Of a DNA stretch of 55,647 bases, positions 33,001 to 42,368 are shown piece by piece. The position numbers were made by a program, and so were the translations under genes. Positions within the stretch are counted from its first letter, which is position 1, and every line of letters starts with the position of its first letter. The notes under the pieces were generated by a model. That model had not been told where the DNA came from, ran no database searches, and saw nothing but the letters and a program-made list of their open reading frames with translations. The DNA is from Fibrobacter sp. (GTDB lineage: Bacteria > Fibrobacterota > Fibrobacteria > Fibrobacterales > Fibrobacteraceae): NCBI GenBank assembly GCA_024398965.1, contig JAKSIF010000018.1, forward strand, positions 1 through 55,647, given 5' to 3'.

Positions 33001-34665
33001 CTAGGCCTCCTTGACCTTAGGTTCAATAACATCGGAATCGCCGACGGGCATGTTCTGCTTGTGAGTGGGGGTGGGGGGCTGGTCAGCGGGATCGCCCTTG
33101 CGCCAGGCAAGATAGATCAGCACGTTCAGGAGAACGGTGCAGAGCAGCAGGAAGATTCTCACTCCCCAGGTAAATGAAATCTGGCTCATCTGGTGGCCAA
33201 GGAAGGTCACCATGGCGTCGGCAGGAACTCCCTGCAGGCTTACAACGGCCCAACCGTCATGGATAAGCCAAGCTACCAGCACGATGGCCAGGTATGTTGG
33301 GCAGACATAGCGGATGATGAATCTAAAGAACTTGGGAAGCTTGAGGGCGGCGCCCTCGTTCATCAGGGCGAATGCCTCGGATTCTTCTGAGCCATCGTCA
33401 AGCTTGACTTTACGCTTACCTAGGATGAAGGAGAAGATGAATGCCTGGATCGTTCCGATGAACACCAGGAGGAAGCTTCCTCCCCAGAAGTCGAATTCGT
33501 CAACGGCGCCGGCGGCGAGGCCGAAAATGCCTACAAGGCCACCAAGGAAGGTGACGATACTGACGGAAGTGATGGCGCCCTTGCGGCTCTGCTTCAGGTC
33601 GTCTTCGCAGAAACTGATAAGGGGTTGGATAATGGAAATAGCGCTAGTGACGCCGGCAATAAATAACATGCCGAACCACAAAGTCTGGAAGAATCCGCCA
33701 AAGGGCAGCTGGCCGAATACGAAAGGCATGGTCTGGAAACCAAGTCCGAAGGTGCCAAGCTTGGCGCATTCCTCGATGTTGGCTCCGGCGATAAGAACAG
33801 CCATGGGAATCACGATGGTGCCGCCCAGGATGATTTCTGCGAAACCGTTGGTAGAGGCTGCTGTGAGGGAGGAAAGAACCAGGTCTTCCTTGGGCTTAAG
33901 GTAGCTTGCGTAGCAGAACACAATACCCATGCCAAGGCTCATGGTAAAGAACACCTGGCCCGAGGCGGCTAGCCAAACGGTGGGGTTGGTGATTTCAGAA
34001 AGGTTGGGGTTCCAAACAAAGGCAAGACCCTTGCCGATGCCATCGATAGTCAGTACACGTCCAACGAGAATAAGTCCCATAACCAAGAGTATCGGCATGG
34101 TAATCTTGTTGACGCGTTCAATGCCCTTGCGGACACCGAAACTGAGCAGGCCCATGTTGCAGGCGAAGGTAATGAGGAAGAACAGGATTGCTGCGGGGAA
34201 GGGACCAATTTGGGTGTTCAGCATAATGTAGTTGCCGAAGAATTCCTTCATGGGGCCGTAGCCGCCAGCAACAACTTCCATCAACTTTCCGGTTGCGGAA
34301 TAGTATGTGAATGCAAGAATCCAGGACTGGATGAACATGTAGTAGAAACTGATGAACAGCGGGGGCAGAATACAGAGGGAGCCCAGGTGCTTTGCCCAAG
34401 GCTTCTTTCCCAGGATATAGTGGAATCCGCCCGGAGCCGTTCCGTGACGCTTACCGCCTGCTGCACGTCCCAAGGTCCATTCCATCCAGGAAAGGGGAAT
34501 GCCCAGGAGCAGGAAAGCTATCAGGTAGGGGATAATGAAGGAGCCGCCGCCGTTTGTGGCTGCCTGCACCGGGAATCGAAGAAAATTGCCAAGACCGACG
34601 GCAGACCCTGCCACCGCCAAAATGACTCCAAGTTTGGAGCCCCAGTTATCGCGATTTTTATTCAT
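33001..34665 (-). CDS. Sodium-dependent NSS-family symporter
   Basis: A 554-residue neurotransmitter:sodium symporter with a LeuT fold. It opens WGSKLGVILAVAGSAVGLGN then FLRFPVQAATNGGGSF, the helix-1 sodium and substrate site and the loop before helix 2. Further family pieces are IPLSWMEWTLGR, FFTMSLGMGIVFCYASYL (helix 6 region) and GVTSAISIIQPLISFCEDD. About twelve helices are predicted. NSS proteins import amino acids with Na+. The adjacent 33-residue gene looks like its small subunit, which points to the methionine/alanine-type branch by analogy only. Confidence 0.9.
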   Translation of the reverse strand: MNKNRDNWGSKLGVILAVAGSAVGLGNFLRFPVQAATNGGGSFIIPYLIAFLLLGIPLSWMEWTLGRAAGGKRHGTAPGGFHYILGKKPWAKHLGSLCILPPLFISFYYMFIQSWILAFTYYSATGKLMEVVAGGYGPMKEFFGNYIMLNTQIGPFPAAILFFLITFACNMGLLSFGVRKGIERVNKITMPILLVMGLILVGRVLTIDGIGKGLAFVWNPNLSEITNPTVWLAASGQVFFTMSLGMGIVFCYASYLKPKEDLVLSSLTAASTNGFAEIILGGTIVIPMAVLIAGANIEECAKLGTFGLGFQTMPFVFGQLPFGGFFQTLWFGMLFIAGVTSAISIIQPLISFCEDDLKQSRKGAITSVSIVTFLGGLVGIFGLAAGAVDEFDFWGGSFLLVFIGTIQAFIFSFILGKRKVKLDDGSEESEAFALMNEGAALKLPKFFRFIIRYVCPTYLAIVLVAWLIHDGWAVVSLQGVPADAMVTFLGHQMSQISFTWGVRIFLLLCTVLLNVLIYLAWRKGDPADQPPTPTHKQNMPVGDSDVIEPKVKEA

Positions 34666-34867
34666 TGTTATTCCAATAGAATATTTTCGCAGAAATTTAG
34701 AAATTGCTGTGAACAGGATTTTTTTTAGTCTTCAAAAAGGACTCGTAAAGGGCGCTAAATGGGGCTGTTACGGCTGTAACCAAAAAGATTTGGGAAAATA
34801 CGCTCATTCGTACTTGAAAAGGCTATCTTATTCGTATAACGCAACCGAAGTTGCAAAGGATTGGAAA

Positions 34868-35602
34868 ATGACTGACGTTAAGGGCAAATGGACCTTGATT
34901 ACTGGCGGCTGCCGTGGTGTAGGTCGCCTCACCGCCATCGAAATGGCAAAGCTTGGTGCAAATATCATTCTGCAGGGACGTGATAAGGCTCACGCTGAAC
35001 CTGTGATTGCAGAACTTAAGCAGTATGGTGTAGAAGTCCGTGCAGTTGGCTGCAATTTGGAAAATGAATCCGAAATTGACGCCGCTTTGGCCGAAATCGA
35101 CTCCTGGGGCATCCAGGTAGACTTTGTCTACAATAACGCTGGTCTTATGAGCCATTATTTCCAGGATTATTTGACCAACACCATGTGTGATTTCCGTCAC
35201 GCCATGGAAGTTAATTTCTTCGCGCCCGTAAAAATTTGCTATCATTTCTTGCCGGGTATGGTAAAGCGTGGTTTTGGTCGCATGCAGCTTACTACAAGTG
35301 GCATCGCCAACGAACCGGAACTTTCTGGTTACGCAGCAGCCAAGGCAGCCCTCACGAAGTTTGTTCAAGATTTTGCATGCAAACTAAATGGGACTGACGT
35401 GATGATGAACCTTATGGACCCGGGTTGGCTTCGTACCGATCTTGGTGGTCCTAACGCTCCCAACGCACCCGAGACGGTTATTCCGGGCTCCATGATGGGC
35501 GTTCTTCTGGACGACAAGAAGAGTGGCCGCTGGTTCTCCGCTCAGGAATTTACCGGAATGAGTTTGACTGACGCATTGGCAAAGGCTGCCAAGGTTCAGT
35601 AA
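34868..35602 (+). CDS. Short-chain dehydrogenase/reductase
   Basis: A 244-residue SDR from ATG 34868, with AAAGGA six nt upstream. Rossmann motif LITGGCRGVGRLTAIEMAK (TGxxxGxG), NNAG at about 91-94, catalytic Ser in LTTSGIAN, and YAAAK for the Tyr-x3-Lys pair. LMDPGWLRTDLGG follows the active site, as in classical SDRs. The cofactor is probably NADP(H), since Arg rather than Asp follows the second strand (LQGRDKA). Substrate unknown. The 200-nt gap shared with the divergent NSS gene holds no other gene. Confidence 0.88.
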   Translation: MTDVKGKWTLITGGCRGVGRLTAIEMAKLGANIILQGRDKAHAEPVIAELKQYGVEVRAVGCNLENESEIDAALAEIDSWGIQVDFVYNNAGLMSHYFQDYLTNTMCDFRHAMEVNFFAPVKICYHFLPGMVKRGFGRMQLTTSGIANEPELSGYAAAKAALTKFVQDFACKLNGTDVMMNLMDPGWLRTDLGGPNAPNAPETVIPGSMMGVLLDDKKSGRWFSAQEFTGMSLTDALAKAAKVQ

Positions 35603-35626
35603 AAGGATCCTCCTAACCCCCAAAAG

Positions 35627-35658
35627 CTGGTGGTGGCTTCGGCTGCCACCAGTTTCTT
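35627..35658 (+). terminator. Terminator with UUCG loop after the SDR gene
   Basis: CTGGTGGTGGC-TTCG-GCTGCCACCAG, an 11-bp stem with two wobble pairs closed by a UUCG tetraloop, then TTTCTTT. Confidence 0.82.
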
Positions 35659-35676
35659 TATGTTATATTTAATGCC

Positions 35677-36237
35677 ATGAATAGCAATTCTTCTCGTGCA
35701 AAGCTCCGCGACGAAGTCTACACCCAGATGATGGTGGCGCAGGCTCGTCTTTCTAAAGATCAGAACACCCAGATGGGCGCAATCCTCGTGTCTGCTGACG
35801 GCCGAGTCATCAGTACGGGCTACAATGGCGCTCCCGCTGGTTTTGACGACGAAACCGTTCCCTATACCCGCGAAAAGCAGCTGTTGGCCTACGACCTTCT
35901 GGATGCCGATTCCGGGGAACTGATCAGCCATCACGAATTCGAGGCCAACAAGTATCCCTTCATGGTTCATGCCGAGATCAATGCCCTGCATTACGCCCGC
36001 GGCAAGGTACCTGAAGGATCCAAGCTTTATGTCATCGGCTTCCCTTGTGAACGCTGCGCTTTGGATGTGAGCCTTTCCGGCGTATCCGAAGTGTTTGTTA
36101 CAAAGGATGATTACGATCCCAAGTCCACCTTGAACAACAGCCGCGATACCGCCTACTACATGTTTGCACAGGCAGGTATTGTTGTTACCTTGTGCGGTAA
36201 GCGCGTTCGCCCGGTGGTGAGCAAGCCCAATAAGTAA
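35677..36237 (+). CDS. Deoxycytidylate (dCMP) deaminase family protein
   Basis: A 186-residue zinc deaminase. Zinc site: MVHAEINAL (His and catalytic Glu) and GFPCERCALDV (two Cys). DQNTQMGAILVSADGRVIST and GYNGAPAGFDD are the family's nucleotide-binding stretch. dCMP deaminase makes dUMP for thymidylate synthesis; the ComEB name is used in Gram-positives. About 30 residues lie between GYNG and HAE, longer than a minimal cytidine deaminase and normal for dCMP deaminases. TATATT (35664-35669) ends 7 nt before the ATG and no Shine-Dalgarno is seen. Confidence 0.88.
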   Translation: MNSNSSRAKLRDEVYTQMMVAQARLSKDQNTQMGAILVSADGRVISTGYNGAPAGFDDETVPYTREKQLLAYDLLDADSGELISHHEFEANKYPFMVHAEINALHYARGKVPEGSKLYVIGFPCERCALDVSLSGVSEVFVTKDDYDPKSTLNNSRDTAYYMFAQAGIVVTLCGKRVRPVVSKPNK

Positions 36238-36261
36238 AACCTGCTGGCTTGGTTGAATGTC

Positions 36262-36295
36262 AAAGGGTGCCTCATACGAGGCGCCTTTTCTTTAC
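36262..36295 (+). terminator. Rho-independent terminator
   Basis: AAAGGGTGCCTC-ATAC-GAGGCGCCTTTT followed by CTTTACTTC; a 12-bp stem with wobble pairs closes the dCMP deaminase transcript. Confidence 0.8.
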
Positions 36296-36393
36296 TTCTT
36301 TTACAGGGCGATATTAGGGAAAAACTTTGCGTTTTTAGCACAATAGAGTATATTTCTTACGGGTTAGTATAAAATAGCAAGGTGTTTAGGATT

Positions 36394-38067
36394 ATGGAGA
36401 AAAAGTTCCTTTTTGCGGGGCTCGCCCTGTGCGCAGTCCATGCTTTCAGTTCGGTTTATTATGTAGCAACCGATGGTAGCGATAGTGCAGTCGGTTCCAA
36501 GGAAAAGCCTTTCGCTTCCCTCAACAAGGCGAATGCCGTTGTGCATGCTGGCGATACGGTCTGGATTCGTGGGGGCGTGTACGACCTGAACGACACGGTT
36601 TACTACAAGCGCTACGAGATGACGGCGGGCATTCTTTTGACCGCCAGCGGCGAAAGCGACAACAAGCGCATTTATTACTTCGCATACCCTGGGGAGCGCC
36701 CGATTTTTGACGGCACAAATCTCCCTATCGGTCAAGCCTGCAGGAACAAGGGAACCATCGACAGCGTCATGACGACGTCTCCCATTGTGGTGGCGGCAAA
36801 ATACCTGCATCTGAAAGGTTTTGAAGTCCGTAACACTCCCATGAAGTGCAATTCCAATTCCGGAATTTTCCTTTACGCCAGTAAGCATATTATTCTGGAA
36901 CAAATCGACAGCCATCATAATGCGGGCCCGGGAATTTTCATTCATGACGGAGCCTCTGGAGGCGGTGGCCATCTTGTGTTGAACTGCGACGCCCACGACA
37001 ATTACGACCCCACGGGCTGGCAGGGCGATGGCGAAAACGCCGATGGCTTTGGCGTACATTATCAGCACGACGGCGATACTACAAGATTTGTGGGATGCCG
37101 TTCCTGGTGGAACAGCGACGACGGCTATGACGTTCTTGCGCAGGAATTCCCTGTCATTGTAGAAAACAGCTATGCCATGGGCAATGGTTATATCAAGTAT
37201 GGAACTGCAACGCCTCCGGGAGTAAATGGCCACGGCTTTAAGATGGGTTACAGTCGCACAGGTGCCGGCCATCATATCATTAAAAATTGTGTGGCCTGGA
37301 AAAACGTAGCTAACGGTTTCTATTCCAATTATACCAATGCTGGCTGCACTTGGATCAACAACACCGCTTATAAAAATGGAGACCGCTCATTCGGTATGGC
37401 CTCCACTACTTATGATGCAGATCTGAATCGCACCGCAGATGTGATGCCCTTGTTTGGCGATAACGCCCACGTGCTGAAGAACAACATCGCCATCCCGAAT
37501 AAGAATTCCCAGATTGGATCTTGCTGGATGAAGGATGCAACTCATGATGAGTATGTGGATTGTCCTACCGGCGAAAACAACACCTGGAACTTTAAGCTGG
37601 ATTTGACGGAAGACGACTTCATGAGTCTCGATGATCCCAGCTTGACGGTGACGGGCGAGGACCTCTCCAAGATTCCTGGAATTTTAGGCCCGCGAAATCC
37701 TGATGGTAGTGTTCCCGATTTGAACTTCCTGAAGCTGAAGGAAGGCAGCCGCGCCATCGACAAGGGCGAAGACATTGGCCAGTCTTTTGTTGGCGCAGCA
37801 CCTGATTTGGGAGCCTATGAATTCGGAATGATCAAGTCCAGCAGCTCCGACAACACAACTTCCATCAAGGCAGATTTCGCCGCATCTGTGGAGGTCTCTG
37901 GGGAAGTATCCGTATTTGACATGCAGGGGCGTTTCCTGGGTTCCTTGCGTGTAGAACAGTTTGGAGGAATAACGGTTGCCGACGTCTTAAAGGCTAAATT
38001 CAAAACGCCAGGACTCTATCTGGTTCGAAAGGGAAATCTTTCTCAGAAAATTGCTGTAGGGTTCTAG
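36394..38067 (+). CDS. Secreted right-handed beta-helix protein, pectate-lyase (PL9-like), with C-terminal sorting-type domain
   Basis: A 557-residue exported protein (signal LFAGLALCAVHAFSS) from ATG 36394. The mature start YYVATDGSDSAVGSKEKPFA begins a parallel beta-helix. WQGDGENADGFGVHY and SWWNSDDGYDVLAQ give the Asp-rich calcium site seen in PL9 pectate lyases. NGHGFKMG may hold the catalytic Lys. From about residue 480 a Ser-rich linker leads to a small beta domain (VSVFDMQGRFLGSL, then TPGLYLVRKG) resembling type IX secretion sorting domains. I infer a cell-surface or secreted pectin-degrading enzyme. TATAAA (36369-36374) gives a normal leader. Confidence 0.78.
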   Translation: MEKKFLFAGLALCAVHAFSSVYYVATDGSDSAVGSKEKPFASLNKANAVVHAGDTVWIRGGVYDLNDTVYYKRYEMTAGILLTASGESDNKRIYYFAYPGERPIFDGTNLPIGQACRNKGTIDSVMTTSPIVVAAKYLHLKGFEVRNTPMKCNSNSGIFLYASKHIILEQIDSHHNAGPGIFIHDGASGGGGHLVLNCDAHDNYDPTGWQGDGENADGFGVHYQHDGDTTRFVGCRSWWNSDDGYDVLAQEFPVIVENSYAMGNGYIKYGTATPPGVNGHGFKMGYSRTGAGHHIIKNCVAWKNVANGFYSNYTNAGCTWINNTAYKNGDRSFGMASTTYDADLNRTADVMPLFGDNAHVLKNNIAIPNKNSQIGSCWMKDATHDEYVDCPTGENNTWNFKLDLTEDDFMSLDDPSLTVTGEDLSKIPGILGPRNPDGSVPDLNFLKLKEGSRAIDKGEDIGQSFVGAAPDLGAYEFGMIKSSSSDNTTSIKADFAASVEVSGEVSVFDMQGRFLGSLRVEQFGGITVADVLKAKFKTPGLYLVRKGNLSQKIAVGF

Positions 38068-38100
38068 ACACTCTCAGGTAAGATAGTTGTATTTTAATTC

Positions 38101-38130
38101 ACCCCATGACACAAATTGTCATGGGGTTTT
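38101..38130 (+). terminator. Terminator after the lyase gene
   Basis: CCCCATGACA-CAAAT-TGTCATGGGG followed by TTTT, ending 16 nt before the radA start. The radA promoter must overlap it. Confidence 0.85.
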
Positions 38131-38146
38131 ATCTATATTAGTGCAC

Positions 38147-39544
38147 ATGGTAGCAGTAAATAAGTCTAAAGCAAAAAAAGAAATTGAGTTCCTTTGTACC
38201 GAGTGCGGAAACACGACTCCCAAGTGGGCGGGCAAGTGCCCCTTCTGCGGGGCATGGAGCAGCCTGAAGGAGCATGTGGTTGAACCGGTGGATCCATCTG
38301 CCGGCCGCGGCGGGCGAGGGCTGGGCGGCCCCGTTCATAAGGTGGTTGCGTTAAAGGATGTGGCAACGGAAGACACCAAGCGCCTTAGTACCGCTAATTC
38401 CGAGTTTGACCGTGTGTTGGGAGGCGGATTTGCTCCAGGTTCGCTGGTGCTTATTGGTGGTGACCCGGGTATTGGCAAGTCCACCCTGGTGCTTTCTACC
38501 TTGGCTACCATGAACGCTGCCGGAGTCAAGGCTTTGTACGTCAGCGGCGAAGAAAGCGCTGTACAGGTCAAGCTTCGTAGCGAACGCTTGAATGTGGCTG
38601 GTTCCGACATGCTGCTGCTGTGTGAAACAAACCTGAACAAGATATTGCAGATGGCGGGGGAAGTCAAGCCCCAGGTTTTGGTCATAGACTCTATCCAGAC
38701 TGTTTATAAGGACGATCTTACGGGCACCCCGGGAGCAGCTAGCCAGTTGCGAGAATGTACGCTGGACCTGATGGTCTTTGCCAAGAATACGGGCTGCATA
38801 ACCATTGTCATTGGTCATGTGACCAAGGACGGACAGATTGCAGGCCCCCGCATTTTGGAGCACATGGTAGATACCGTCGCCTACTTCGAAGGCGACCGAA
38901 ACCACCAGTACCGTCTGCTGCGCACAATCAAGAACCGCTTTGGGGCCACCGACGAAATCGGGGTCTTCGAGATGACCAGCCATGGCCTTTCGCCCGTGGC
39001 CAACCCCAGCAAGGTGTTCCTGCAGGAGAATACTCCGCCTACGCCGGGCAGTGTAGTCTGTTGTACGCTGGAAGGTTCCCGAGCCCTCCTGTTCGAAACA
39101 CAGGCTTTAGTGAATCAGACCACGTTTGCGGTCCCGCAGAGGGTGGCCGCGGGTATCGACCCCAAACGTCTCACCATCATTCTTGCCCTGCTGGAGAAGT
39201 TCGGCGGCATCACTATCGGCGCATCCGACATCTTTGCCAGCATTGCTGGCGGTATGAAGGTCAACGACACCTCCTCTGACCTGGCCCTGGCGCTTGCTGT
39301 GGCCAGCAACCACCTGGGCATTCCGCTTAGCCGTCAGACCATCGCCGTAGGTGAACTAGGCCTTTCTGGCGAGATCCGCAGCGTAAGCCTGCTGGACCAG
39401 CGACTTAAGGAAGCCGCCCGCCTGGGAATGACCGAAGCCATAGTGCCGGCCTCGGGTAACCTTCCTGAAAGGGCGGGAAACATGAAGATTACCCGAGTCC
39501 ATAACCTAGGGCAGGCAATCGCCTGGCTGATGGACAAGAAGTAG
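38147..39544 (+). CDS. radA: DNA repair protein RadA
   Basis: A 465-residue RadA/Sms, a RecA-like motor for branch migration in recombination. Four-Cys zinc finger FLCTECGNTTPKWAGKCPFC; Walker A LIGGDPGIGKSTLVLS; RadA-specific KNRFGATDEIGVFEM; and a C-terminal Lon-like domain (GSVVCCTLEGSRALLFETQA) whose catalytic pair is not expected to be active. ATG 38147 is preferred; an in-frame GTG lies 6 nt earlier. TATATT (38134-38139) ends 7 nt upstream, suggesting a leaderless message. Confidence 0.95.
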   Translation: MVAVNKSKAKKEIEFLCTECGNTTPKWAGKCPFCGAWSSLKEHVVEPVDPSAGRGGRGLGGPVHKVVALKDVATEDTKRLSTANSEFDRVLGGGFAPGSLVLIGGDPGIGKSTLVLSTLATMNAAGVKALYVSGEESAVQVKLRSERLNVAGSDMLLLCETNLNKILQMAGEVKPQVLVIDSIQTVYKDDLTGTPGAASQLRECTLDLMVFAKNTGCITIVIGHVTKDGQIAGPRILEHMVDTVAYFEGDRNHQYRLLRTIKNRFGATDEIGVFEMTSHGLSPVANPSKVFLQENTPPTPGSVVCCTLEGSRALLFETQALVNQTTFAVPQRVAAGIDPKRLTIILALLEKFGGITIGASDIFASIAGGMKVNDTSSDLALALAVASNHLGIPLSRQTIAVGELGLSGEIRSVSLLDQRLKEAARLGMTEAIVPASGNLPERAGNMKITRVHNLGQAIAWLMDKK

Positions 39545-39549
39545 GAAAC

Positions 39550-39582
39550 AAAAAAGAGACGCTCAAGTGAGCGCCTCTTTTT
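39550..39582. terminator. Bidirectional terminator between radA and the pentapeptide gene
   Basis: AAAAAGAG-A-CGCTCA, loop AG, TGAGCG-C-CTCTTTTT. Five T on one side and five A on the other allow use in both directions. Confidence 0.87.
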
Positions 39583-39604
39583 AATAAATCCGTTATAGGG
39601 AAGA

Positions 39605-41041
39605 TTACTCGTCGTCGTCTTCTTCAGCGGCTTTCTTCTTCTTTTTCTTCTTCTTCTTCGGCTGATCTTCATCGTCGCCGTCGTCGGAACGCTTCTTCTT
39701 CTTGCCTTCGACCTTGATGTCGGCAGCCTTTTCACCGCGCTTGGTGAAGCCGTACTGACGAGGGTCGAAACCAGACGGGAAGGTGGTCTTGTTATCGTAG
39801 ATAACCTTCTTGGCGGTGAACTTTTCGATCTTAGCGCCTTCCAGATTTGCACCGGAGAAGTCAACGTCGTTCATCTTGGTGTCGGCGTCGATCTTGATGC
39901 CCTGCATGTTGGCGTTGGTGAAGTTAACCTTTTCCAGCTTTGCACCGGCGAAGCTTACACCACCCAGCTGAGCCAGGATGAAGTCGGAACGTTCGATGGT
40001 GGAGTTGGCGAAGTTTGCCTTGGTAAGGTCGGCCTTGTCGAAGATGTTCTTACGGACGTAAGCACCGTCGAAGACTGCCTTGAGGAGTTCTGCTTCCTTG
40101 AAGTCGTTCTTGCTGACTTCGGTATCGAAGAAGGATGCCTTGGAAAGCTTGGTCTTCTGGAATTCGCTCTTGGAGACGGAGCCCTTATCGAAAATCACAC
40201 CAGTGAGGTCCTGGTTGTTGAAGTTCATGTTCTTAAGGGTGGACTGAGCGAACTTGGCCTTCTGGAGCTGGGTCTTGGAAAGGTCAACGTCGTTAAAGGT
40301 GGTCAGAGAAAGGTCTGCTTCCTGGAGGTTGACGTTCTTGAATTCAACACCGCCAAATTCCGCCTGGGAAAGACCGGCCTTGGCGAAGTTCACGTCGATA
40401 AGGTCGTTGCCCTTGAAGTTTGCTGCAATCAGGTTACAGGCGGTAAAGTCGGTCTTGACCAAGGTGGCCTTGCGGAGGTCGCTGTTTGCCATCAAGGAGC
40501 GAGAGAAATTTGCATTGGTCAGGTTTGCCTTGCTGAAGTCAGCTGCGGTCAAGTCTACGTCCATGACGGATGCCATGGTGAGGTCTGCCTTGCTGAAGTT
40601 TGCCTGGTCGGAAACCTTCATGGCGTCCAGACGGGCATTCTTGAGGTTGGCCTGGGGGAATTCGCTATCCAGCAAGGTTGCACGGTAGAGGTTTGCACCT
40701 TCCATGTTTGCACCCTTGAAGGAAGAAGAACGGATGTCGGCGCCGCTAATGACAACCTTTTCGAGGTTGGCGTTCTTGAAGCTTGCGCCGCTGATCACAG
40801 CGTTCTGGAAAGAAACTTCGGGGAGCTTTGCACCGGTGAAGTCCGGGCTTTCGCCAGTAGCACGACGGAAGTCGGTGGTGTTCTTGACAGCCTTGGCGTT
40901 GCTGAAATTGAAACCGTCGATACGCTTGTTACTAAAAGAAACGTTCAAGTCCTTGCCTTCCCAGTTATCCTGAGCGAAGACGTTCAGCGCAAGGGCGCTG
41001 ATAAGGCAGAGACCAAACTTGGATACTCTCTTCATATTCAT
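39605..41041 (-). CDS. Exported pentapeptide-repeat protein with charged tail
   Basis: About 478 residues from ATG 41041 (41035 also possible), with AAAGGG upstream. Signal peptide FGLCLISALALNVFA. Residues about 25-410 are pentapeptide repeats of A(D/N)LXX type, for example ADLTMASVMDVDLTAADFSK and ANLTNANFSRSLMANSDLRK, which coil into a square beta-helix. The tail switches to KKKKRSDDGDDEDQ, a run of nine Lys, then AAEEDDDE. Most pentapeptide proteins are cytoplasmic; here a signal peptide implies periplasm or surface. The role is unknown; the highly charged tail may bind a polymer or the envelope. Confidence 0.85.
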   Translation of the reverse strand: MNMKRVSKFGLCLISALALNVFAQDNWEGKDLNVSFSNKRIDGFNFSNAKAVKNTTDFRRATGESPDFTGAKLPEVSFQNAVISGASFKNANLEKVVISGADIRSSSFKGANMEGANLYRATLLDSEFPQANLKNARLDAMKVSDQANFSKADLTMASVMDVDLTAADFSKANLTNANFSRSLMANSDLRKATLVKTDFTACNLIAANFKGNDLIDVNFAKAGLSQAEFGGVEFKNVNLQEADLSLTTFNDVDLSKTQLQKAKFAQSTLKNMNFNNQDLTGVIFDKGSVSKSEFQKTKLSKASFFDTEVSKNDFKEAELLKAVFDGAYVRKNIFDKADLTKANFANSTIERSDFILAQLGGVSFAGAKLEKVNFTNANMQGIKIDADTKMNDVDFSGANLEGAKIEKFTAKKVIYDNKTTFPSGFDPRQYGFTKRGEKAADIKVEGKKKKRSDDGDDEDQPKKKKKKKKKAAEEDDDE

Positions 41042-41160
41042 ATACAATTTTCCCTTTAAGGATAAACCAAATAACGGATAGCCCTAAAATAACTAAAAAA
41101 AATGAAAAACTACAACATATTTAAAAAAAGTCTATAAATAAAAGCTAACTTATAGTCGAA

Positions 41161-42357
41161 ATGAGTTTTTTTGCATCAAATCAGTATGATGTAGTTGTTT
41201 GTGGTGCCGGTCCCGCCGGCCTCATGGCCGCTTGCACCCTTGGACGTTTGACCGCCGGTGCTAGACGGGTCCTGCTTTTGGATAAGAAGGAACCCTGGAA
41301 GGAACCTATTTTCTGTGCCGAGGCCGTTTCTGCAAGGCGTTTTAGGGCTTTGTGGCCCATAGATCCGTCTTTTGTCCGTGGTAACCTTTCCGGCATATAT
41401 TTTACCTCGCCAAAGCGGTTCAAGGCTGAATTCTATAGTAAGGACTGCGGTTTGCAGTTGAATAGGGCCGTTTTCCATAAGAGCATTGCTGACGCCTGTG
41501 TCCAGGCCGGGGTGGAATGCCGCTTTGATTCCGTAGTCCAGAAGCTTTCCCGTGTAGATGGCGGCTGGGAGCTCAAGGTGGGCGTGGGTGATGAAGTGTT
41601 CGACCTGAAGTCCACGTTGGTTATTGATACTACGGGTCCTGGTGCAAAGCTTACCCGCGGCATCGAGTGCCTTCAGGGTATTGAATCTGGCGATACTGAT
41701 CTGGAACCGGCCATTTTTGCTGTGGCAGAGGGTATTGAACACAGCCGTGAGCATATTGATCTGTTCTTTGGCAGTGAGTTCAAGGATGGCTACGGATGGA
41801 TTTTCCCCCGCGATGGCAAGGAAGTGAACATTGGTCTTGTCTTGGGCAAGGATGTTAAGCTTGATAAGCCTATCCGCCAGATTCTGTTGGATTTTATAAA
41901 GAAGGATTACCCGAAGGCTACAATTAAGGCCATCTATGGCGGCAAGATTGCCTGCGGCCAGTCCGAAAAGCCCTTGGCCAAGTGCGGTTTGTTTAAGGCA
42001 GGCGATTCCGCCAGCTGCGTGAACCCCATTAGCCGTTCTGGCATTACGGAATCCTTGCTGTGCGGCAAGATTGTGGCAGAAGCTGCTCACAAGTGGCTTC
42101 AGGATTCTGGTGAAAATCGTGAGGCAATCGAAGCGGAGGTCTATACCCGCTGGATGGCTGAGATGGGCAACTCCCATAGGCAGATTGCTCGAGCCAAGGT
42201 TGGCTTTAACAAAATTACCGATGAACAGTTTGATAGGGCTGCCGAGAAACTGTCTAAGCTTCCCCGTGAAAAGCAGACTATATTCCGTATCTTCTTTACG
42301 GTTCTCTGGGCTTGCCCGTCCCTCATTTGGAAGATGCGTTCCTTCTTGCACTGGTAG
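41161..42357 (+). CDS. FAD-dependent oxidoreductase, geranylgeranyl-reductase family
   Basis: A 398-residue flavoprotein. It starts YDVVVCGAGPAGLMAACTLG, the FAD dinucleotide-binding motif. LVIDTTGPG and GLFKAGDSASCVNPISRSGI are the second and third FAD motifs, as in the GGR/FixC-like family. DGYGWIFPRDGKEVNIGLVL is a strong signature of geranylgeranyl-reductase-like enzymes, which saturate isoprenoid or lipid double bonds. The substrate is unknown. A C-terminal hydrophobic segment (FFTVLWACPSLIW) may touch the membrane. sufE follows 11 nt downstream, and a third gene after it. Confidence 0.82.
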   Translation: MSFFASNQYDVVVCGAGPAGLMAACTLGRLTAGARRVLLLDKKEPWKEPIFCAEAVSARRFRALWPIDPSFVRGNLSGIYFTSPKRFKAEFYSKDCGLQLNRAVFHKSIADACVQAGVECRFDSVVQKLSRVDGGWELKVGVGDEVFDLKSTLVIDTTGPGAKLTRGIECLQGIESGDTDLEPAIFAVAEGIEHSREHIDLFFGSEFKDGYGWIFPRDGKEVNIGLVLGKDVKLDKPIRQILLDFIKKDYPKATIKAIYGGKIACGQSEKPLAKCGLFKAGDSASCVNPISRSGITESLLCGKIVAEAAHKWLQDSGENREAIEAEVYTRWMAEMGNSHRQIARAKVGFNKITDEQFDRAAEKLSKLPREKQTIFRIFFTVLWACPSLIWKMRSFLHW

Positions 42358-42368
42358 GTTGACTGAGC

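Noticed and set aside
34535-34867. Upstream extension of the SDR frame
   Set aside because: The SDR fold begins right after ATG 34868, which has a good ribosome site; the extension overlaps the divergent symporter gene.
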